Below are positions 43,160 to 48,295 of a DNA stretch of 48,295 nt, piece by piece. The notes beneath the pieces are model-generated. The model was not told the origin of the DNA. It ran no database searches and was given only the letters and a program-made list of their open reading frames with translations. The stretch is from Ignavibacteriota bacterium (GTDB taxonomy: Bacteria; Bacteroidota; Ignavibacteria; Palsa-1295): contig PLYO01000048.1 of NCBI GenBank assembly GCA_003151825.1, forward strand, positions 1 through 48,295, given 5' to 3'. The position numbers were made by a program, and so were the translations under genes. Position 1 is the stretch's first letter. Every line of letters starts with the position of its first letter.

Positions 43160-44470
43160 CTATTGCAGCGTTTTAAGAATGCAAATTTGATATAAGTCCA
43201 CATATCCCGGAGGCTCAGTAGCCAGTTCGCCGCAGCTATAAACGATACTGGCATCATCCGGCGACCATTCAGGAAAAATACCTACCCATTTCCCCTGGTT
43301 GGTTGGATTTGTTTCTAATACTCTCCTGGAACCTGTGCCTCGGTCAACAATTCCTATTTCACTCGGAAAATTCACAGGATCGTTGGGATCGAAAGCATAA
43401 AAAGGATAATTGCTGTATAGAATTTTAGTTCCACTATGGCTGTACCGCACCCACAGTGCGGGATTTACGGTTGCAGTATCGAACGTGACAGGAAGTGTAT
43501 CAAGTGTGTGATCTGCGAGATCGTATTCGATGAAGAGCGGCGGACGAAAATCCGAGGTCGATCCAAGAAGCAGCATTTTCCCATCCGGGCTGACATCGAA
43601 ACCGTTAACCATTTCAGATATTCCTAAGTCCGAGATATACTTGAGTAGTAGAATATTCGTGTCCGCCTTGCGGTCGAAAAGATAATAGCCCGCAGCGATA
43701 TTCATGCCCCCATAAGTATAAAAAATTATCGTATCATCTTCACCACGATAATAGACAGCATTCGAGATAGAATAGGCAGAGTCGAGAACTTTATAAGAAC
43801 CTGTCTGAATTTCATACTCCTGAAGTTGACCACCCCCGTATGTTCCTCCTACTGATATTAAGTGAGAACTGCTTGAATCTACGGCCAAACAATACGGGAC
43901 ATATTTCTGGGAATCAAATATAACATCTTCTATTGTATCCAGATTAGAATCGAGTTCGAAAAATCTGTCTGGCCCAAAAGTTGCACCACAATAAATACGG
44001 TTCCCAATCCACGCCGCACATGGGTAACTCCCATCATAGGTATACTGAGCAACCGAATCCCAGAATGTAAAAGGTAATTGTACTACATTAGTATCCGTCT
44101 CGAATTCAGGGAATGTGAGGCTATCGAATCCATTATTCTTAGTCTTATAAATTGGATAAAACCCTTGTGGATAATATGGAGGATACCCCCCCGAATAAAC
44201 AGAGAAGAATTGATTCCCAAGTGTGTCTGCAAATAGAATACTGTCAATTCCTGAAACCAAGAATGGAAAAGGATACGGGATTACATCGCCAAAATAGTAC
44301 ATCTCATAATAGTATGGAAGAGCGCCATTCGTAAACGTCATCTTCGATACGCTGTCCACATCATACGAAAGTTCCGTACCGTTAGTGTCGCGAACATGCA
44401 TCTTCCACTGCTGCGCCATTATGGGCGTTGCACAAAAGAGAAAAAGCAATAATATAGCGAGTTTTTTCAT
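43160..44470 (-). CDS. Exported beta-propeller-like protein, copy B
   Basis: 436 residues, signal peptide MKKLAILLLFLFCATPIMAQ. The N-terminal 110 residues hold three units ending in a strand of type (I/V)DS(I/L/V)xF (YDVDSVSKMTF, VSGIDSILFAD, NNGFDSLTF). The rest reads as PD40/TolB-like propeller blades (VNGFDVSPDGKMLLLGS, RYSHSGTKILYSNYP, PEWSPDDASIVYSCG). It overlaps the preceding T9SS protein by 4 nt (ATGA). Strong paralogue of 45573-46907. No sorting domain, so it probably stays in the periplasm or outer membrane or is exported with a partner. Confidence 0.7.
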   Translation of the reverse strand: MKKLAILLLFLFCATPIMAQQWKMHVRDTNGTELSYDVDSVSKMTFTNGALPYYYEMYYFGDVIPYPFPFLVSGIDSILFADTLGNQFFSVYSGGYPPYYPQGFYPIYKTKNNGFDSLTFPEFETDTNVVQLPFTFWDSVAQYTYDGSYPCAAWIGNRIYCGATFGPDRFFELDSNLDTIEDVIFDSQKYVPYCLAVDSSSSHLISVGGTYGGGQLQEYEIQTGSYKVLDSAYSISNAVYYRGEDDTIIFYTYGGMNIAAGYYLFDRKADTNILLLKYISDLGISEMVNGFDVSPDGKMLLLGSTSDFRPPLFIEYDLADHTLDTLPVTFDTATVNPALWVRYSHSGTKILYSNYPFYAFDPNDPVNFPSEIGIVDRGTGSRRVLETNPTNQGKWVGIFPEWSPDDASIVYSCGELATEPPGYVDLYQICILKTLQ

Positions 44471-44940
44471 TTAATCACCACCATTTGCTTCGTTTGGGTT
44501 TCACCGTTAAAGCGTACTTCGTAAAAATACGCTCCGCTCGTCACGGGTGCGCCGCGATCATTGAGGCCGTCCCAAGAAATCTGGTTTTGCCCCGCTGGGC
44601 AACTCGGCAATCCGATTTGCCGGATTACATACCCCTTGCTATCGTAAATCGAAATGCTTACGGTTCCCCCCGTTGCGATGGAGAACTCGATATTCGTTCC
44701 CGCCCGCGATGGATTCGGAAAATTTGGCGATACTTGTAAGCCGGGTGCAACCGGAGCAGCCTGCATTACGCCCGAAGTGACCGAGTCGAAGGTAATTTTT
44801 TGAATCGAAGCGAGAGGAATCGCCACGCGCTGGCCATTTTTGAGATTTACAACAAGGCTATCGTCCACACCCTGCCCGTGGGCGCGGCCCGTGGCGGCTA
44901 AGAGCAGCATGGCTGCAAAAAAAGCGGTTCGTTTCAGCAT
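44467..44940 (-). CDS. Small exported protein with FlgD-like/T9SS sorting domain
   Basis: 157 residues. Signal peptide MLKRTAFFAAMLLLAATGRAHGQ. Residues 25-52 carry a VVNLKNGQRVAIPLASIQKITF unit related to those in the propeller proteins. Then the sorting domain (NFPNPSRAGTNIEFSI, SGAYFYEVRFNGETQTKQM). There is nothing else, so it is a sorting domain plus a small tag-like unit. The ATGA overlap with the propeller gene suggests the pair acts together. Its 3' end is nearly identical to that of 46904-47521 (over 50 bp identical), pointing to recent duplication or gene conversion. Confidence 0.75.
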   Translation of the reverse strand: MLKRTAFFAAMLLLAATGRAHGQGVDDSLVVNLKNGQRVAIPLASIQKITFDSVTSGVMQAAPVAPGLQVSPNFPNPSRAGTNIEFSIATGGTVSISIYDSKGYVIRQIGLPSCPAGQNQISWDGLNDRGAPVTSGAYFYEVRFNGETQTKQMVVIK

Positions 44941-44961
44941 AATTTCCTCACATTAGAAAAA

Positions 44962-45540
44962 TTAAACCCAAAACTTAATCAGTGAACATCGGAACGCCGC
45001 ATAAGTTGCAGGGAAATATTTATGCGCGCTACCGAGCACAGGCTTTCCCATCGTGATTTCCCATGCCATCGGGCAGTGCAATTTATAATTCACCGATTGC
45101 CAGCTTAGAGGATCGAAATATCTGTCGAAGGGACCATGCGATCCATCCAGCTCAAAGCTGCTCCATTCTACACCTGGTTTCATAGCAGCATCGGAGGGAA
45201 TATAGGCCTTCACCATGGTATCTCCCATAAAGATGGGGTATGAATAAGGAATTGCTCTTATTCGAGCCATGACAGTATCGATAGGAACATAATTTGAAAA
45301 TGAGAGAAGAAAATAGTGGTTACCAAAATAGCCCGTGTCCGTTTGCCACGGCGCTTCCTTCTTCATGGTGAAGCTCCCGAATTCGCTATCGAGCGATGCA
45401 AAACCCGTGCGTATTGCCGGGTAATCCGTATCGATTGCTTCCCATGTCTCGAAAATCGAATCGCTCTGCGTTCGACCGATTCGAGTAATGCTAAGAAGAA
45501 AAGCTGCGGAAAGAAGGAGTGTTTTGATCGAGTTTGACAT
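44962..45540 (-). CDS. Exported protein with the shared WxxxDTxxxxxR domain
   Basis: 192 residues with signal peptide (MSNSIKTLLLSAAFLLSITRIG). Core TWEAIDTDYPAIRTGFASLDSEFGSFTMKKEAP aligns with two neighbours, SWEVIDTSYDSIRSIFGNVEDQFGSFMLHK (46904-47521) and RWTQLDTSFHSLRAMFDSIQQQWGNFVLAK (47524-48295), at W, DT, R, F, G and K. No sorting domain. Ends in FRCSLIKFWV. I do not recognise the domain. Confidence 0.65.
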   Translation of the reverse strand: MSNSIKTLLLSAAFLLSITRIGRTQSDSIFETWEAIDTDYPAIRTGFASLDSEFGSFTMKKEAPWQTDTGYFGNHYFLLSFSNYVPIDTVMARIRAIPYSYPIFMGDTMVKAYIPSDAAMKPGVEWSSFELDGSHGPFDRYFDPLSWQSVNYKLHCPMAWEITMGKPVLGSAHKYFPATYAAFRCSLIKFWV

Positions 45541-45572
45541 GTTCGTAATGAGTTTTGATTAAAAATTTGCCG

Positions 45573-46907
45573 CTATCGCAGCGTTCTTAAAAAGCACAAA
45601 GAACCTATTCCTACATATCCCGCCGGTTCATAGTCGAGGATTCCCGCCGTATAGACGATTTGCGTATCGTCGGGCGACCATTCGGGATAGACGCAGACCC
45701 AAGGAAACGTGGTCACAGGGTTCACGTATAGAACTTGTTTCTGAAGCGTAACGCGATCGATGATCCCGACCTCGCTACTGTCGTTAGAGGGTCCGTAAGG
45801 GTAGTTACTATAAAGTATTTTCGTGCCGTCGTGGCTATACCGGAGCCAGAGCAGCCAGCGGCAATATGACGTATTGAATGGAACGCGCAACGTGTCGGAC
45901 GCGTGAGTCGTGAGATCGTATTCAACAATGCGCGGCATCCGGTAATAGTCAACGGATGGAATGAGAAGCTTTTTCCCGTCCGGACTGATGTCGAAGCCGT
46001 TGACTACCTCTCCGGGGCCGAGATCCGAAAAGTGATGTAGAAGAAATGTTTTTTGCCCGGTGGCTCGGTCAAACAAATAATACCCTGCATCCGCCGGGTT
46101 CGTGTTTGTGTCCGAATAGCTTCCGTAAGTATAATAAATAATATTCTCTGTTCCCGGGACATAAACCCCACAGGAATTATTTCCTCCAGAATCGAGCACT
46201 TCGAGATTACCGGTAGAAAGTTGGTACTCAAAAAGCCGTCCTATAGGAAAACCGGAAGAGGAACTAGGTCCGAATAGCAACCGCTTCCCTGAGCTGTCTA
46301 TACTCATCGTTAATGGCTCAAAGACCGAGATCTCCGAATCTTTGATTATTTCCAGAGAATCATTGATATCAATGGATAACAGGGGCCATGCAGAGCAGTA
46401 AATACGGTTCCCTGTCCACACGGCGCACGTCGGGGCAGCGAGTTCGCTATCCCTGAAAGTGTTATTAAAATACTCAACATTGGGCGAGACCACGTTACCA
46501 TTAATGGAATCATTGACAATCGGGGGTGGCTGTGGCGCGGGCGCGAATGTGAGGCTATCGATGTGATTCAGAGAATAAATATCCGAACCAGTCGTGCCAA
46601 ATAAAAACCAATAATTCTTATTTGGGTAATAGTGATAAAAGACGAAGAGCGATTCGCCATACGTGGAGTCGTATGCAACCTTCAAGCTATCGATATTTTC
46701 TATCGAGTATTCCTGCATGGATGAATCATAAAACACGCGGAGGAAACTCGTCGCCCATCCCGTCGTGTCATGCGTGAAGTGCATCGTGGCAATTTGGCTC
46801 ACGTCATACGTAAACACCGTGCTATCCGTTTTGTAGATGAGCATTCGTTGCGCGTGTGAGGCGTGCGCGCAAAAAATGAAAAGCAATATGACAGAAACTT
46901 TTTTCAT
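45573..46907 (-). CDS. Exported beta-propeller-like protein, copy A
   Basis: 444 residues, signal peptide MKKVSVILLFIFCAHASHAQ. Same plan as copy B: three N-terminal IDSLxF units (YDVSQIATMHF, YSIENIDSLKVA, YSLNHIDSLTF), then propeller blades (VNGFDISPDGKKLLIPS, RYSHDGTKILYSNYP, PEWSPDDTQIVYTAG) and an ending with a conserved Cys (SLCFLRTLR versus QICILKTLQ). It overlaps the upstream T9SS gene by 4 nt (46904-46907) like copy B. Role unknown; propellers of this type often bind peptides or carbohydrate. Confidence 0.7.
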   Translation of the reverse strand: MKKVSVILLFIFCAHASHAQRMLIYKTDSTVFTYDVSQIATMHFTHDTTGWATSFLRVFYDSSMQEYSIENIDSLKVAYDSTYGESLFVFYHYYPNKNYWFLFGTTGSDIYSLNHIDSLTFAPAPQPPPIVNDSINGNVVSPNVEYFNNTFRDSELAAPTCAVWTGNRIYCSAWPLLSIDINDSLEIIKDSEISVFEPLTMSIDSSGKRLLFGPSSSSGFPIGRLFEYQLSTGNLEVLDSGGNNSCGVYVPGTENIIYYTYGSYSDTNTNPADAGYYLFDRATGQKTFLLHHFSDLGPGEVVNGFDISPDGKKLLIPSVDYYRMPRIVEYDLTTHASDTLRVPFNTSYCRWLLWLRYSHDGTKILYSNYPYGPSNDSSEVGIIDRVTLQKQVLYVNPVTTFPWVCVYPEWSPDDTQIVYTAGILDYEPAGYVGIGSLCFLRTLR

Positions 46908-47521
46908 TTAATCACCACCATTTGCTTCGTTTGGGTTTCACCGTTAAAGCGCACTTCGTAAAAATATGCGCCGCTCGGCACGGGCGCGTTGCGATTGTCA
47001 AGGCCATCCCATGTTATTTGGTTTTGTCCCGCTGTGCAATTCAGCAAATCAATGAGCCGGATTAAATTCCCCTTGCTATCGTAAATCGAAATGCTTACGC
47101 TTCCTGTCGTATGGATAGAGAAAACGCGGCTCAATTCTACGTTTGTATCGCTTCGATCAGGAAAGTCTTTATGGAGCATGAAGCTCCCAAATTGATCTTC
47201 AACATTACCAAAAATGGAGCGAATACTATCGTAGGACGTATCGATTACCTCCCACGAAACAGTAAGATCGGAATCGACGCTCACGGAATCAAGCGGGAGA
47301 ATGCTTCCATAAGCGAATTTAACCCTGAAAGGTCCGTTCAAAAAAAGCTTACCGTACGTCGGTGAAGTCGAACACGTATCGACCAGCACCGAGTCCGGAT
47401 TATGCCATGAATTTCCCCAGACCGTCTCAACGTGGGAAAACATCGGGCTTTGGGCACGGCAAACATCATTGAGGACGAAAACAGCAAAGATGGGAACAGC
47501 GAAACAACGTATTGCGATCAT
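46904..47521 (-). CDS. Exported protein: shared domain joined to a T9SS sorting domain
   Basis: 205 residues. Signal peptide to about residue 24 (MIAIRCFAVPIFAVFVLNDVCRAQ), a segment with VDTCS, then the shared SWEVIDTSYDSIRSIF domain, then directly a sorting domain (SISIYDSKGNLIRLIDLL...QTKQMVVIK) lacking the usual YPNPF-type entry: DFPDRSDTNVELSRVFSI stands where copy 44467 has NFPNPSRAGTNIEFSI. It appears to be a chimera of the two families. It is 2 nt downstream of gene 47524-48295. Confidence 0.68.
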   Translation of the reverse strand: MIAIRCFAVPIFAVFVLNDVCRAQSPMFSHVETVWGNSWHNPDSVLVDTCSTSPTYGKLFLNGPFRVKFAYGSILPLDSVSVDSDLTVSWEVIDTSYDSIRSIFGNVEDQFGSFMLHKDFPDRSDTNVELSRVFSIHTTGSVSISIYDSKGNLIRLIDLLNCTAGQNQITWDGLDNRNAPVPSGAYFYEVRFNGETQTKQMVVIK

Positions 47522-47523
47522 AT

Positions 47524-48295
47524 TTATGGTTCGAAAACAATTCTAAAAATCTGGTTAGCACACTTAATCGAGTACACCCCTGCGGGTAGCCCTGTTAAAT
47601 CGATCATAAAAGAGCCCGTTAAGCCGGGCAGGTCGTAATGCCGTGCGAGCTCCCCTAAAACGTTGAATACGTCCACGGCAGATGCCATCATATCCTTCAT
47701 GGTTATGCTGATCGTCGAGTGTACCGGGTTCGGTAGAAACCTAATAGCCTGCGACCCATTCGTGCTTGGAACGTTAACACCACCGCTGCCCGTAACACCA
47801 TAAGGTCCACCACTGTAGAAATTGCTTATGCTGTCGTTAGTGAGCGTTGAAGTAACGGAGAAGACATTGGCATACGAATCAAAATACATCAAATACTCTC
47901 CGGCGAGCGGGCTCGGATTCGTTCGGTTTGGGTCAGACTTGGCCAGAACAAAATTACCCCACTGTTGCTGGATGCTATCGAACATAGCCCTAAGGGAATG
48001 AAAGCTCGTATCTAGTTGGGTCCATCGCATCAGTATATTCGAATCCACCGGGTAAGCGGGTAACATGAAAACATCACTGTCGAATTGTATTACGAAGTCC
48101 CTCTTTGCGTAAAGGCTGTCCCATATATCGCAGGGTGCGCCTAATAGCGAGCATGTGTCAATGAAGCAAGAATCGGATTTCTGCCAGTAATTTCCAGCTC
48201 CCATCGGGCACACCCGGTTGAGATATTCTTCCGAAAGGGCAAGGCATGATGAATCCGCCTCCTGCGCCCCGGCGCGGCCCGTGGCGGCTAAGAGC
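47524..48295 (-). CDS. Exported protein with shared domain and T9SS sorting domain (5' end outside window)
   Basis: The frame stays open to the right edge. The first residues visible, LLAATGRAGAQ, are the end of a signal peptide almost identical to that of 44467-44940, so only about 10 residues are missing. It has an SDSCFIDTCS segment and the RWTQLDTSFHSLRAMF core. The sorting domain is FLPNPVHSTISITM...LPAGVYSIKCANQ. Third paralogue of the small-protein family. A GTG at 48211-48213 is internal, not the start. Confidence 0.7.
   Translation of the reverse strand, partial: LLAATGRAGAQEADSSCLALSEEYLNRVCPMGAGNYWQKSDSCFIDTCSLLGAPCDIWDSLYAKRDFVIQFDSDVFMLPAYPVDSNILMRWTQLDTSFHSLRAMFDSIQQQWGNFVLAKSDPNRTNPSPLAGEYLMYFDSYANVFSVTSTLTNDSISNFYSGGPYGVTGSGGVNVPSTNGSQAIRFLPNPVHSTISITMKDMMASAVDVFNVLGELARHYDLPGLTGSFMIDLTGLPAGVYSIKCANQIFRIVFEP

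Overview
The window looks like a chromosome segment of an uncultured member of the Bacteroidota-Chlorobiota (FCB) lineage, near Ignavibacteria/Kapabacteria rather than classical Bacteroidia. The clues are several secreted proteins ending in type IX secretion (T9SS) type-A sorting domains (348-3176, 40766-43126, 44467-44940, 46904-47521, 47524-48295), a green-sulfur-bacterium style 2[4Fe-4S] ferredoxin (7384-7728) and FCB-like NusA and IF-2. A 4-hydroxyphenylpyruvate dioxygenase and a glutaryl-CoA dehydrogenase suggest an oxygen-using, amino-acid-degrading lifestyle. The lineage is inferred from protein character only; no rRNA gene is present.

Layout. 1-6168: end of an unknown gene, a secreted GH30-like glycosidase and a large FAD/Fe-S oxidoreductase whose reading frame carries palindromic repeat inserts. 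6170-8202: a repeat-rich zone with a candidate structured RNA, a split tRNA-Ile/tRNA-Ala pair with a four-helix-bundle gene between them, arrays of 7-bp repeats, a ferredoxin and a GIY-YIG gene enclosed by inverted repeats. 8224-13574: MBL hydrolase, nadB, agmatinase, a pentapeptide protein and an orphan DppD-type ATPase. 13727-16403: ECF sigma factor, an unusual anti-sigma/outer-membrane-like fusion and a lipoprotein. 16500-19281: gcdH, a DUF4160/DUF2442 pair, a hemL remnant and two VOC proteins. 19485-24189: nusA, a hairpin-rich spacer, infB and a small HTH-like protein. 24336-31132: orphan sugar-type ABC ATPase, NYN RNase, hpd, PBP4-type peptidase, M16 peptidase and tadA.

40211 down to 31110 (minus strand) is a compact operon-like set: Wza, Wzz, a glycosyltransferase, a flippase, a type III polyketide synthase, an isoprenylcysteine-methyltransferase-like enzyme and an outer-membrane barrel. 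It suggests surface polysaccharide export coupled to synthesis of a methylated alkylpyrone or alkylresorcinol lipid. 48295 down to 40766 (minus strand) is a tightly packed seven-gene run of exported proteins with no gap over about 35 nt. It has two paralogous beta-propeller proteins each preceded by a T9SS-tagged partner with an ATGA overlap, three related small proteins sharing a novel domain, and a T9SS-tagged HEFGH metallopeptidase. This is the best candidate for an undescribed exported system.

The intergenic DNA holds many small palindromic repeat families (14- to 29-bp inverted repeats, 7-bp tandem arrays), and some members sit in frame inside coding sequence.
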